From Scandinavium ludwigii_A (GTDB taxonomy: Bacteria > Pseudomonadota > Gammaproteobacteria > Enterobacterales > Enterobacteriaceae): 64,000 nucleotides of DNA. The notes beneath the pieces are model-generated. The model was not told the DNA's origin. It did not search any database and saw nothing but the letters and a program-made list of their open reading frames with translations. Location of the stretch: positions 3,224,001 through 3,288,000 of the forward strand of contig CP191518.1 in the NCBI GenBank assembly GCA_050516505.1. Reading direction: 5' to 3'. Position numbers and translations under genes: made by a program. This document shows, one piece after another, positions 41,474 through 50,685 of the stretch; position 1 is the stretch's first letter, and each line of letters opens with the position of its first letter.

Positions 41474-42631
41474 ATGCGTAAACAATGGCTTGGGATCTGC
41501 ATCGCAGCTGGCTTACTGGCAGCGTGTTCGAGTGATGATGGGCAGCAACAGCAAACCGTCACCGCACCGGCACCGGCGGTCTGTAACGGTCCTGTTGTAG
41601 AGATAAGTGGTGCCGACCCACGCTTTGAACCCCTGAATCCGTCGGTGAATCAGGACTATCAGCGTGACGGGAAGGATTTCAAAATTGTGCAGGACCCGTC
41701 GAACTTTAGTCAGGCAGGTCTCGCCGCAATTTATGACGCCGAGCCGGGTAGTAACCTGACTGCGTCAGGTGAGCCGTTTGATGCCACGCAGCTAACTGCC
41801 GCACATCCAACGCTGCCGGTGCCGAGCTATGCGCGCGTCACCAACCTGGCGAATGGCCGGATGCTTATCGTGCGCATCAATGATCGTGGCCCCTATGGCA
41901 ACGATCGTGTGATCTCACTTTCTCGCGCCGCCGCCGATCGCCTGAATACCTCGAACAACACCAAAGTGCGGATCGACCCGATTATTGTGGCGCAGGATGG
42001 AACGCTGTCCGGCCCAGGGACCGCCTGTACCACTATTGCGAAACAAACCTACGCCCTGCCCGCCCGTCCCGATTTGAATGGTGGCATGGGAAGCGTGTCG
42101 TCCACGCCTCAGGATGCCACGCCGCAAAGCGACGTGCGTGCCATCAGCAATGACACACTGAAAGCGGAAGACGCCACCGGCGCACCGGTTAACAGCAGCG
42201 GCTTCCTTGGCGCACCAACCACGCTGAACAACGGCGTACTGGAAAGCAGCGCGCCAGCGGCACAACCTGCCGCTCAGCCTGCAGTACAGTCAACCGCTCC
42301 GCAGCCTGCACCGACGCAAAGCGCACCGGTGACGGCTCCGGGCTCCACTCAAGGAAGCGTTGCGCCTGTCGCCGCACCTGCAGCAGCAGCCTCAACGGCC
42401 ACTAGCGGCAGCTATGTGGTTCAGGTCGGTGCGGTGAGTGACCAGGCCCGCGCGCAGCAATATCAGCAGCGTCTGAGCCAGCAATTTTCTGTGCCCGGTC
42501 GTGTCATGCAGAACGGCGCCGTGTGGCGTATTCAGTTAGGACCGTTCAGCAACAAGACCGAAGCCAGCACCGTACAGCAGCGCCTGCAAACCGAGGCGCA
42601 ATTACAGTCATTTATTACTCGCGCCAACTAA
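41474..42631 (+). CDS. rlpA: Septal lytic transglycosylase-family lipoprotein RlpA
   Basis: Septal-ring lipoprotein; lytic on denuded glycans in Pseudomonas, not clearly so in E. coli. 385 residues against about 362 in E. coli. Lipobox LLAAC; a double-psi beta-barrel domain (about 75-180, with RVTNLANGR and NDRGPYGNDRVISLS); a long Ala/Pro/Gln/Thr-rich linker (about 240-305); and a C-terminal SPOR domain (SYVVQVGAVS to the end) that binds denuded septal glycan. The extra length is in the linker. ATG 41474 gives MRKQWLGIC; an upstream in-frame start lies within mrdB. Confidence 0.95.
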   Translation: MRKQWLGICIAAGLLAACSSDDGQQQQTVTAPAPAVCNGPVVEISGADPRFEPLNPSVNQDYQRDGKDFKIVQDPSNFSQAGLAAIYDAEPGSNLTASGEPFDATQLTAAHPTLPVPSYARVTNLANGRMLIVRINDRGPYGNDRVISLSRAAADRLNTSNNTKVRIDPIIVAQDGTLSGPGTACTTIAKQTYALPARPDLNGGMGSVSSTPQDATPQSDVRAISNDTLKAEDATGAPVNSSGFLGAPTTLNNGVLESSAPAAQPAAQPAVQSTAPQPAPTQSAPVTAPGSTQGSVAPVAAPAAAASTATSGSYVVQVGAVSDQARAQQYQQRLSQQFSVPGRVMQNGAVWRIQLGPFSNKTEASTVQQRLQTEAQLQSFITRAN

Positions 42632-42770
42632 AACAGGATTGGCATCCTCTGCGCAGTGCGTATGTTAAAACCATTAACACTCTCATACGCATTGCTGGAT
42701 GCCGCGTTCCCTTGCATTTGCTATAGTTAGGCACTTTTTTTAACTCATCACGGATGTCGTTGTTCTGACC

Positions 42771-43970
42771 ATGAAGACCTCTTTTTCTGCTCGTTTACTT
42801 ATCACGGCTCTGTCCGTCGCGGCACTGACCTCCGCTGCCCACGCTGATGACCTGAACATCAAAACCATGATCCCAGGCGTTCCGCAGATCGATGCGGAAT
42901 CCTACATTCTGATCGACTACAACTCAGGCAAAGTCCTGGCCGAGCAGAATGCTGACGAACGTCGCGACCCGGCGAGTCTGACCAAAATGATGACCAGCTA
43001 CGTCATCGGTCAGGCAATGAAAGCGGGTAAATTCAAAGAATCTGACCTGGTCACCGTCGGTACTGACGCGTGGGCCACCGGTAACCCAGTCTTCAAAGGT
43101 TCATCCCTGATGTTCCTGAAACCAGGCATGCAGGTGCCCGTTTCTCAGCTGATTCGCGGGATTAACCTGCAGTCCGGTAACGATGCATGTGTGGCAATGG
43201 CCGACTACGTCGCCGGCAGCCAGGATGCCTTCGTTGGCCTGATGAACAGCTATGTTAATGCTCTGGGCCTGAAAAACTCCCACTTCCAGACCGTTCACGG
43301 CCTGGACGCAGAGGGTCAGTACAGCTCTGCGCGCGATATGGCGATGATTGGTCAATCGCTGATCCGCGACGTACCGAACGAATACACCATCTACAAAGAG
43401 AAAGAATTTACCTTCAACGGCATCCGTCAGATGAACCGTAATGGTCTGCTGTGGGACAACAGCCTGAAGGTCGATGGCATCAAAACAGGCCATACTGACA
43501 AAGCAGGTTACAACCTCGTGGCGTCGGCAACCGAAGGCCAAATGCGTCTGATCTCTGCGGTAATGGGCGGTCGCACTTATAAAGGTCGTGAAACCGAGAG
43601 CAAAAAGCTGCTGACCTGGGGCTTCCGCTTCTTCGAAACCGTGAACCCGCTTAAAGTCGGTAAAGAGTTTGCCTCTGAGCCAGCCTGGTTCGGTGACACC
43701 GATCGCGCATCCCTTGGTGTCGATAAAGACGTTTACCTGACCATTCCACGTGGTCGCATGAAAGACCTGAAAGCAAGCTACACGCTGAACAACGTGGAAC
43801 TGCACGCCCCACTGCAGAAAAACCAGGTGGTTGGCACCATTAACTTCCAGCTCGACGGTAAGACTATCGAACAACGTCCGCTGGTGGTGCTGCAAGAAAT
43901 TCCTGAAGGCAACTTCTTCGGTAAGATCATTGATTACATTAAATTAATGTTCCACCACTGGTTTGGTTAA
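42771..43970 (+). CDS. dacA: D-alanyl-D-alanine carboxypeptidase PBP5 (DacA)
   Basis: Major DD-carboxypeptidase trimming pentapeptides and keeping cell shape. 399 residues against 403 in E. coli. The signal peptide is cleaved after SAAHA (residue 25). Active-site serine S69 of the precursor (S44 mature) in SLTKMM; SGN motif in LQSGNDAC; KTG in IKTGHT. The amphipathic C-terminal membrane anchor (FFGKIIDYIKLMFHHWFG) is intact. Confidence 0.98.
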   Translation: MKTSFSARLLITALSVAALTSAAHADDLNIKTMIPGVPQIDAESYILIDYNSGKVLAEQNADERRDPASLTKMMTSYVIGQAMKAGKFKESDLVTVGTDAWATGNPVFKGSSLMFLKPGMQVPVSQLIRGINLQSGNDACVAMADYVAGSQDAFVGLMNSYVNALGLKNSHFQTVHGLDAEGQYSSARDMAMIGQSLIRDVPNEYTIYKEKEFTFNGIRQMNRNGLLWDNSLKVDGIKTGHTDKAGYNLVASATEGQMRLISAVMGGRTYKGRETESKKLLTWGFRFFETVNPLKVGKEFASEPAWFGDTDRASLGVDKDVYLTIPRGRMKDLKASYTLNNVELHAPLQKNQVVGTINFQLDGKTIEQRPLVVLQEIPEGNFFGKIIDYIKLMFHHWFG

Positions 43971-44023
43971 AAATTGCACACTTGAAAGTGTGATTTCGAT
44001 CCCCATATAATTAGCATGACAAT

Positions 44024-44060
44024 AACTGCTCCCGTGCCCTGCGCGGGAGCAGTTCTTTTT
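44024..44060 (+). terminator. Terminator of dacA
   Basis: AACTGCTCCCG (44024-44034) pairs with CGGGAGCAGTT (44044-44054), then CTTTTT. A smaller hairpin, CACACTT/AAGTGTG, precedes it at about 43977-43992. Confidence 0.88.
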
Positions 44061-44077
44061 AAACCACCGGAGCTGAC

Positions 44078-44341
44078 ATGAAAACCAAACTTAACGAACT
44101 GCTTGAATTCCCTACTTCATTCACCTACAAGGTAATGGGGCTGGCGAAGCCTGAGCTGGTTGACCAGGTGGTTGAAGTGGTGCAGCGCCATGCGCCAGGT
44201 GATTACTCTCCGCAGGTAAAACCGAGCAGCAAAGGCAACTACCACTCAGTGTCCATCACCATTAACGCCACCCACATCGAGCAGGTCGAAACCCTGTACG
44301 AAGAGCTGGGGAATATCGAAATCGTTCGTATGGTGCTGTAA
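44078..44341 (+). CDS. ybeD: YbeD, DUF493 family protein
   Basis: 87 residues, as in E. coli; ferredoxin-like regulatory fold, function unknown. A link to lipoate metabolism is suggested by its place before lipB. ATG 44078 has GGAG nine bases upstream. The whole protein is conserved (KVMGLAKPELVDQVVEVV, SVSITINATHIEQVETL). Confidence 0.94.
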   Translation: MKTKLNELLEFPTSFTYKVMGLAKPELVDQVVEVVQRHAPGDYSPQVKPSSKGNYHSVSITINATHIEQVETLYEELGNIEIVRMVL

Positions 44342-44430
44342 CCCTGTTGCCCGGAGCTCTCCGGGCAATTCCTTTCCCGCGCTGTGATATACTCTTCGCC
44401 CCTGTTTTCCCGTCCCGCGGAGATGTCGTT

Positions 44431-45072
44431 TTGGATCTGAACACCCTCCTCATTCGCCAACTTGGCGTACAACCCTATGAGCCTGTTTCTCAGGCGATGC
44501 ATGACTTTACCGACCGCCGTGATGAAACCACCCCAGACGAAATCTGGCTGGTTGAACACCCTTCTGTTTTTACACAGGGTCAGGCTGGCAAAGCGGAGCA
44601 TGTGCTGGTTCCCGGTGACATTCCTGTCGTCCAGAGCGATCGCGGCGGTCAGGTGACCTATCACGGACCCGGCCAGCAGGTGATGTACGTCCTGTTAGAT
44701 TTAAAACGTCGTAAGCTTGGAGTGCGTGAGCTGGTGACGCTGCTGGAACAGACAGTGGTCAACACGCTGGCTGACTTCGGAATCGAGTCCCACCCGCGTG
44801 CCGATGCGCCCGGCGTATATGTCGGTGAGCAGAAAATTTGTTCGCTGGGGTTACGCATTCGAAAAGGGTGTTCATTTCACGGGCTGGCGCTGAACGTCGC
44901 CATGGATTTATCGCCCTTTTTACGCATCAATCCTTGCGGTTATGCGGGGATGGAAATGACGCAAGTTCAGAACTGGTATGCAGATGCAAAACCGGAAAAT
45001 ATTTCCCCCGTTCTGATCTCGCAATTTTTAGCGCTGCTAAACAATCCACCCCATGAATATATTGCTGCTTAA
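44431..45072 (+). CDS. lipB: Octanoyl-ACP:protein N-octanoyltransferase LipB
   Basis: Transfers octanoate from ACP to the lipoyl domains that LipA then sulfurates. 213 residues from TTG 44431, exactly the E. coli length; the TTG aligns with the E. coli start and has CGGAGAT upstream. An ATG-initiated frame from 44347 is open but adds 28 unsupported residues. Motifs: GGQVTYHGPGQ, the catalytic lysine in EQKICSLGLRI, and the cysteine in INPCGYAGMEM. A weak hairpin (TGGGCC/GGCCCA, 45086-45110) follows. Confidence 0.96.
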   Translation: MDLNTLLIRQLGVQPYEPVSQAMHDFTDRRDETTPDEIWLVEHPSVFTQGQAGKAEHVLVPGDIPVVQSDRGGQVTYHGPGQQVMYVLLDLKRRKLGVRELVTLLEQTVVNTLADFGIESHPRADAPGVYVGEQKICSLGLRIRKGCSFHGLALNVAMDLSPFLRINPCGYAGMEMTQVQNWYADAKPENISPVLISQFLALLNNPPHEYIAA

Positions 45073-45370
45073 TATATTATACACTTGGGCCTGATATTTT
45101 GTCGGGCCCACGCTCTTTTACCTCGTTTTCCTTTACATTATTCACAACTTTCTATATTTTTTCTGCGCTCGACGGAAAAAACGCGTCGCATACAAAAATT
45201 TACGTTAACACACCATCAAAAAATCGAGACGGTTCCGCTGTTCGAGATCTAACTCATTGTTCAAAATGAAGTAAATCCTGTCTCCGCGTAAAAGTTCCTC
45301 TCAAAAGCATAATAACAATAAATACTTTTTCAACTATCATTCATATTGTGAATGAATACGGAGCACCAGT

Positions 45371-46324
45371 GTGGAATATAACGAAAAGCCGGAAAGCCGA
45401 ATAAATCCTCGCCTTGAGAGTGATGCGCCGCAAATCTTCCGAACTCTGCGAAATATCGACCTTAATTTGCTAACGATTTTCGAGGCTGTATATGTGCATA
45501 AAGGCATCGTTAATGCTGCGAAAATTCTGAATCTCACGCCTTCCGCTATTAGCCAATCAATTCAGAAGTTGCGCACCATATTTCCTGACCCGCTTTTCAT
45601 CCGCAAAGGCCAGGGTGTAACGCCCACCGCCTACGCCACGCATTTGCACGAATACATCAGCCAGGGTCTGGAATCGATTCTTGGCGCGTTAGATTTGACC
45701 GGCAGCTATGACAAGCAGCGCACGATCACCATCGGCACCTCGCCGTCGGTTGGCGCGGTGGTGATGCCCGCCATCTATCAAACCATCAAAGATAAATTCC
45801 CCCAGCTGCTGCTGCGCAACATTCCGGTTACCGATGTCGGCCTTCAATTGAGCCAGTTCCAAACCGACTTGATTATCGATAGCAACCTGCACAGCGCGCG
45901 GGCGTTAAGCCATCACGTGCTTTATAGCGACAAAGTGGTGCTGGTTGCTCGTGAAGGTCACCCGGTCCTGAAAATGCCACCGACGCAAGAGTCGTTGAGC
46001 CAGTACGAATACACGTTGCTCATGATGGAAGGCGCATCGCACACAGAACTGCGTAAGCGCGTGCATGAGATGTTCCCTGAGCGCCACATCAGCTTCAGCA
46101 GTTACAACCTTGTGACGATTGCGGCCCTGATTGGCAGCAGCGATTTGGTGGGGTTGATGCCCGCCCGATTCTTTACGCTGTTCTCGCGTTGCTGGCCGCT
46201 TAAGGTTGTTGATTTCCCGCCGCTGCGTGAGGAATCAGTCGAATTTTCACTGCATTACAACAAACTCAGCATGCGTGACCCGGTCCTACAAAGTGTTATC
46301 ACCGCGATTCGCCAGGCATTCTGA
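45371..46324 (+). CDS. ybeF: LysR-family regulator YbeF
   Basis: 317 residues, as in E. coli YbeF, a LysR-type regulator of undefined target. The N-terminal winged helix-turn-helix is around AAKILNLTPSAISQSIQKLR (residues about 45-65), followed by the substrate-binding domain. Start GTG 45371 with GGAG upstream. It sits between lipB and lipA on the same strand, with 298 bp of AT-rich DNA in front; no clear operator was recognised there. Confidence 0.93.
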   Translation: MEYNEKPESRINPRLESDAPQIFRTLRNIDLNLLTIFEAVYVHKGIVNAAKILNLTPSAISQSIQKLRTIFPDPLFIRKGQGVTPTAYATHLHEYISQGLESILGALDLTGSYDKQRTITIGTSPSVGAVVMPAIYQTIKDKFPQLLLRNIPVTDVGLQLSQFQTDLIIDSNLHSARALSHHVLYSDKVVLVAREGHPVLKMPPTQESLSQYEYTLLMMEGASHTELRKRVHEMFPERHISFSSYNLVTIAALIGSSDLVGLMPARFFTLFSRCWPLKVVDFPPLREESVEFSLHYNKLSMRDPVLQSVITAIRQAF

Positions 46325-46534
46325 TGAACCTGTAATCCGCCCCGTTCTGCTGAGTTGGTCGCCAATAAGCACATAAAGCAACATCTGGTTTACAAATTGC
46401 CGGGCTGGCAGGCTGCTTTATCACCTTGATTAATGCTATACTGCCACCCGTCTGATTCAAAAATAGTTGATAAATACAACATTTCCTTGAATTGAAACGC
46501 TTTCTTCGTTACCCGCAACTGGAACACGCACGCT

Positions 46535-47500
46535 ATGAGTAAACCCATTGTGATGGAACGCGGTGTTAAGTACCGCGATGCCGATAAAATGGCCCTTATC
46601 CCGGTTAAGAATGTGGCTACCGAGCGCGAAGCGCTGCTGAGAAAACCGGAATGGATGAAAATCAAACTTCCGGCCGACTCGACCCGTATTCAGGGTATCA
46701 AGGCGGCAATGCGCAAAAATGGCCTGCACTCGGTGTGCGAAGAAGCCTCTTGCCCTAACCTCGCGGAATGTTTTAACCACGGCACGGCCACCTTTATGAT
46801 CCTCGGTGCGATTTGCACCCGCCGTTGCCCATTCTGCGATGTTGCCCACGGTCGCCCCGTTGCGCCGGATGCTAACGAACCGCAGAAACTCGCACAGACC
46901 ATTGCTGATATGGGGCTGCGCTACGTAGTCATCACCTCCGTGGACCGCGACGACTTGCGCGACGGTGGTGCACAGCACTTTGCGGACTGCATCGACGCCA
47001 TCCGTGAGAAAAACCCAACCATCAAAATCGAAACCCTGGTTCCGGATTTCCGTGGACGTATGGATCGTGCGCTGGAAATTCTCACCGCCACGCCGCCGGA
47101 TGTGTTCAACCACAACCTGGAAAACGTGCCACGCGTGTACCGCCAGGTCCGTCCAGGCGCTGACTATAACTGGTCCCTGAAGCTGCTGGAGCGTTTCAAA
47201 GAAGCGCATCCGGAGATCCCAACCAAATCAGGTCTGATGGTCGGTCTGGGTGAAACCAACGCCGAAATCATCGACGTTATGCGCGACCTGCGTCGCCACG
47301 GCGTGACTATGCTGACTCTCGGTCAGTATCTGCAGCCAAGCCGTCACCACCTGCCGGTTCAGCGCTACGTCAGCCCAGATGAGTTCGAAGAAATGAAAGC
47401 AGAAGCATTGGCAATGGGCTTCACCCATGCCGCCTGCGGTCCTTTCGTGCGTTCTTCCTACCACGCCGATCTGCAAGCCAAAGGTCTCGAAGTTAAATAA
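46535..47500 (+). CDS. lipA: Lipoyl synthase LipA
   Basis: Radical-SAM enzyme inserting two sulfurs into octanoylated domains. 321 residues, as in E. coli. The auxiliary cluster cysteines are C68, C73 and C79 (CEEASCPNLAEC); the SAM cluster is C94, C98 and C101 (CTRRCPFC). The C-terminal RSSYHA region supplies the serine ligand. It is followed by a good terminator. In E. coli tatE comes next; here a two-gene purine cassette is inserted. Confidence 0.98.
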   Translation: MSKPIVMERGVKYRDADKMALIPVKNVATEREALLRKPEWMKIKLPADSTRIQGIKAAMRKNGLHSVCEEASCPNLAECFNHGTATFMILGAICTRRCPFCDVAHGRPVAPDANEPQKLAQTIADMGLRYVVITSVDRDDLRDGGAQHFADCIDAIREKNPTIKIETLVPDFRGRMDRALEILTATPPDVFNHNLENVPRVYRQVRPGADYNWSLKLLERFKEAHPEIPTKSGLMVGLGETNAEIIDVMRDLRRHGVTMLTLGQYLQPSRHHLPVQRYVSPDEFEEMKAEALAMGFTHAACGPFVRSSYHADLQAKGLEVK

Positions 47501-47519
47501 CCTTTGACGCTGAACACCA

Positions 47520-47553
47520 GGCCGCCGCTTAATCGCCGCGGCCTTTTTATTTT
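47520..47553 (+). terminator. Terminator of lipA
   Basis: GGCCGC (47520-47525) pairs with GCGGCC (47538-47543), followed by TTTTTATTTT. Confidence 0.8.
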
Positions 47554-47575
47554 GGCGCAACTTGCCCACTGCTTA

Positions 47576-47590
47576 GCACCATAACGGTGC
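47576..47590. promoter_or_regulatory. NtrC-type palindrome upstream of the purine cassette
   Basis: GCACC-ATAAC-GGTGC, a perfect 5+5 inverted repeat of the NtrC half-site, followed by AAA. Its centre is about 70 bp before the predicted sigma-54 start, a plausible enhancer position. Confidence 0.6.
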
Positions 47591-47626
47591 AAACATTCCT
47601 CTCTGAAACTTTTGGCTCACAACACG

Positions 47627-47642
47627 AGGCCCGTTCCTTGCT
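47627..47642 (+). promoter_or_regulatory. Candidate sigma-54 promoter of the purine cassette
   Basis: AGGCCC-N5-TTGCT: the -24 GG and -12 GC are correctly spaced, the -12 box is a full match, and the -24 box matches GGC.C. The predicted start is near 47653, about 94 bp before the permease ATG. Confidence 0.5.
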
Positions 47643-47746
47643 CTGGCTCCGGGATAACCACGGCTGTTTGTCTATTTCACTCTCACGTTTAATTTCTGGA
47701 TCGTTTCATGCATTACCTTCTTATCGAGAAAAGAAGGAGTGGCCCT

Positions 47747-49117
47747 ATGTCTGCACAAGAACCTGGCGATCTGATTTACGGTCTGGAAGATAAACCCGCC
47801 CCGCTTCCGGCATTTTTAACCGCCCTCCAGCACGTGCTGGCGAGCCTGGTGGGGATAATCACCCCGCCCCTTATCGTCGGCTCGGTACTGGGCCTTAATG
47901 CCTATTTGCCGTGGCTTATCAGCATGTCGCTGATTGTTTCCGGCATCGGCACGTTCCTGCAAGCGAGGCGCTTCTTCGGGATTGGCGCAGGCATGATCTG
48001 CCTACAGGGCACCAGCTTTGCGTTTCTGAGCGTGATCCTCGCCGCCGGGTTTAGTGTCAAAAGCAAAGGCGGTGGGCCAGAGCAAATCATGGCGATGATT
48101 TTCGGCCTAAGTTTGGTTGCCGCATTTATACCGGTGGTGGTCAGCCGTTTTCTCGGCCAGCTTCGCAAAGTGATCACCCCGCTGGTCAGCGGCACCGTGG
48201 TTTGTCTGATTGGGATCAGCCTGATTAAAGTTAGCATTACCGACTGGGGCGGCGGCCATAACGTGAAAGATTTTGGCGCACCGGGCAATTTGCTGCTTGG
48301 CCTGCTGACACTCGGCACTATCGTGTTATTTAGCCGCGCACAGAGCCGCTGGCTACGTCTGGGCGCCGTCATCCTTGGCATTGCCATTGGCTGCATCGCC
48401 GCTGGGTTCAGAGGCAAGTTGAGCTGGCAGCCATACAATCAGGCGTGGATTGCGCTGCCGCAGCCCTTCCGATTTGGCTTCGATTTCGATTACAGCCTCT
48501 TTTTACCGCTGGCACTGATCTCCCTTATCAGCATTCTGGAAGCCGTCGGAGACCTCACCGCCAACTGCCTGCTGTCCCGCCATCCGATTGAAGGCGAGCG
48601 CTACGTGGCACGCCTGAAGGGCGGTATTCTCGCCGACGGCGTGAGCTGCATTCTGGCAGCGATGTTCTCCGCCCTGCCGAGCACCACCTTTGCGCAGAAC
48701 AACGGCGTCATTCAGATGACCGGTGTCGCCAGCCGTCACGTCGGCATCTGGATTGGTGCTCTGCTGGCATTCCTCGGCCTGTTCCCGGTGTTTGGTGCCG
48801 TGGTACAACAAATTCCTGCCCCGGTACTGGGTGGCGCGACGTTGGTGATGTTTGGCAGCGTGCTGGCCGCCGGGATTCGCATCATGACCCAATCCCCGCT
48901 GACCCGTCGCGACATGCTGATTATCGCCGTATCGTTTGGTATCGGCCTGGGCGTGGAAGCCGAGCCGGAGTTTCTGAGTCATCTGCCGCCAGTGTGCAAA
49001 AGCCTGTTTGGCTCCGCAATCACCAGCGGAGGCTTGATGGCGATGCTGCTCAATCTGGTTCTGCCCGCAGAGCGCAGTGACACCAGCGCTGCCAGCCTGC
49101 CCGCAGTCGAAAAATAA
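47747..49117 (+). CDS. NCS2-family nucleobase (purine) permease
   Basis: Proton symporter of the nucleobase:cation symporter-2 family, the group of XanQ/XanP/UacT. 456 residues with about 12-14 hydrophobic segments. Family landmarks: ITPPLIVGS in the first segment, the substrate-site glutamate in ISILEAVGDLTAN, and AQNNGVIQMTGVASR with the conserved polar pair and glycine. Start ATG 47747 has AAGGAG upstream; an earlier in-frame ATG at 47708 lacks one. Substrate not provable from sequence; urate, xanthine or 8-oxopurine is suggested by the deaminase 81 bp downstream. Absent at this position in E. coli. Confidence 0.88.
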   Translation: MSAQEPGDLIYGLEDKPAPLPAFLTALQHVLASLVGIITPPLIVGSVLGLNAYLPWLISMSLIVSGIGTFLQARRFFGIGAGMICLQGTSFAFLSVILAAGFSVKSKGGGPEQIMAMIFGLSLVAAFIPVVVSRFLGQLRKVITPLVSGTVVCLIGISLIKVSITDWGGGHNVKDFGAPGNLLLGLLTLGTIVLFSRAQSRWLRLGAVILGIAIGCIAAGFRGKLSWQPYNQAWIALPQPFRFGFDFDYSLFLPLALISLISILEAVGDLTANCLLSRHPIEGERYVARLKGGILADGVSCILAAMFSALPSTTFAQNNGVIQMTGVASRHVGIWIGALLAFLGLFPVFGAVVQQIPAPVLGGATLVMFGSVLAAGIRIMTQSPLTRRDMLIIAVSFGIGLGVEAEPEFLSHLPPVCKSLFGSAITSGGLMAMLLNLVLPAERSDTSAASLPAVEK

Positions 49118-49198
49118 CACGCGCACTGCGCGTCCCTGGATCAGCAGACAGGGCATAACTGAGCTGACTCTCTCATTCATCAACAGGAGGAGTTAGCG

Positions 49199-50557
49199 AT
49201 GTGCGCTAGCCGTATCTGGATCAAAAACCCACAAGCCATTTTCACCCCGGACGACGTAGACGCCCGGGGTGGCGTTATCATCGAAAACGGAAAAATCAGC
49301 GCCGTTCTCGCGGCCGGAGAAACACCGGCCCAACCCTGCGACAGCGTTTTCGATGCGCGCGAGCACGTTGTACTGCCGGGGCTTATCAATACTCATCACC
49401 ACTTTTATCAGACCCTGACCCGCGCCTGGGCGCCCGTCGTCAACGAACCGCTGTTCCCGTGGCTGAAAACGCTCTATCCGGTGTGGGCTCGGCTGACGCC
49501 GGATGCGCTAAAACTGGCGAGCCAGGTGGCAATGGCGGAACTGTTGCTTTCCGGCTGCACCACCACCAGCGATCATCACTACCTGTTCCCGGAGGGTATG
49601 GAAAACGCCATTGATGTACAGGTGGACGTGGTGAACGAATTGGGGATGCGTGCGATGCTAACCCGCGGCTCAATGAGTCTCGGTGAAAACGACGGCGGTT
49701 TGCCGCCGCAACATACAGTGCAATCGGGCGAGGCGATTCTTGAAGACAGCCTGCGCCTGATTCGTCGCTATCATCAGCGCGGCGAAGGGGCGCGCATTCA
49801 GATTGCCCTCGCCCCCTGCTCACCGTTTTCAGTCACCGAAGAAATCATGCAGGAAAGCGCGCGTCTGGCCGCGGTGGAAGATGTCCGGCTGCACACGCAT
49901 CTGGCGGAGACCCTCGACGAAGAAGATTTTTGTCTGGCGCGTTTTGGCCTGCGCACCGTCGACTATCTGGAGAAGGTCGGTTGGCTGAGCGACAGAACCT
50001 GGCTGGCGCATGGCATTCATTTCAATGCCGATGAAATTCAGCGCCTCGGCGCGGCGGGTGTCGGGATTTGTCACTGCCCGGTGTCGAATATGCGTCTGGC
50101 ATCCGGCATTTGCCCGACCCTCGACCTGGAAGACGCCGGCGCGATTATCGGCCTCGGCGTTGACGGTTCGGCCTCGAATGACGCATCCAGCCTGATGTTT
50201 GAAACCCGTCAGGCGCTGTATCTGCAACGTTTACGCTACGGCGCAAAACGCATCACCCCGCAAAAGGTCCTCGGCTGGGCGACAGGAGGGTCAGCTCGCT
50301 TGTTAGGACGTGCCGATCTCGGGGAAATTCGCGTGGGCAAACAGGCCGATCTGGCGCTATTCCGTCTGGATGATCTGCGCTTTAGCGGCAGCCACGATCC
50401 GCTTTCCGCCATGATCCTGTGCGGCGCAGATCGTGCCGATCGGGTCATGGTGGGCGGGGAATGGCGAGTCGTAGACGGTGAGATTTGTGGTCTGGATTGC
50501 GAACGCTTAAAAACGCTGCACCGCGAAGCGGCGAAACAGTTGGTTGCAACTTTCTAA
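49199..50557 (+). CDS. 8-oxoguanine deaminase-like amidohydrolase
   Basis: Amidohydrolase-superfamily metal enzyme of the 8-oxoguanine deaminase / hydroxyatrazine hydrolase group; likely releases ammonia from 8-oxoguanine to give urate. 452 residues. The metal HxH is in INTHHHFYQ (H66/H68); further ligands and catalytic residues are in HTHLAET, AHGIHF and GVDGSASND. ATG 49199 follows AGGAGG. Many databases label this family hydroxydechloroatrazine ethylaminohydrolase; that label overstates what is known. It is encoded with the permease under NtrC/sigma-54-type elements, in line with nitrogen scavenging. A 12-bp perfect hairpin follows. Confidence 0.82.
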   Translation: MCASRIWIKNPQAIFTPDDVDARGGVIIENGKISAVLAAGETPAQPCDSVFDAREHVVLPGLINTHHHFYQTLTRAWAPVVNEPLFPWLKTLYPVWARLTPDALKLASQVAMAELLLSGCTTTSDHHYLFPEGMENAIDVQVDVVNELGMRAMLTRGSMSLGENDGGLPPQHTVQSGEAILEDSLRLIRRYHQRGEGARIQIALAPCSPFSVTEEIMQESARLAAVEDVRLHTHLAETLDEEDFCLARFGLRTVDYLEKVGWLSDRTWLAHGIHFNADEIQRLGAAGVGICHCPVSNMRLASGICPTLDLEDAGAIIGLGVDGSASNDASSLMFETRQALYLQRLRYGAKRITPQKVLGWATGGSARLLGRADLGEIRVGKQADLALFRLDDLRFSGSHDPLSAMILCGADRADRVMVGGEWRVVDGEICGLDCERLKTLHREAAKQLVATF

Positions 50558-50579
50558 TCAGGCGGGCGCTAAAATGACA

Positions 50580-50610
50580 AGAGGCCACAACGGAATCTGT
50601 TGTGGCCTCT
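50580..50610. terminator. Hairpin after the purine cassette
   Basis: AGAGGCCACAAC (50580-50591) pairs perfectly with GTTGTGGCCTCT (50599-50610) around seven bases. No T-tract follows, so it is a terminator or 3'-end stabiliser of uncertain type. Confidence 0.6.
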
Positions 50611-50685
50611 CTGGCTAACTCGTTGGCGTGGGCGAAATGACCTGCGTGAGCGAACGGCTACTGCATGTCGTTTCTGGCTGCGCCG

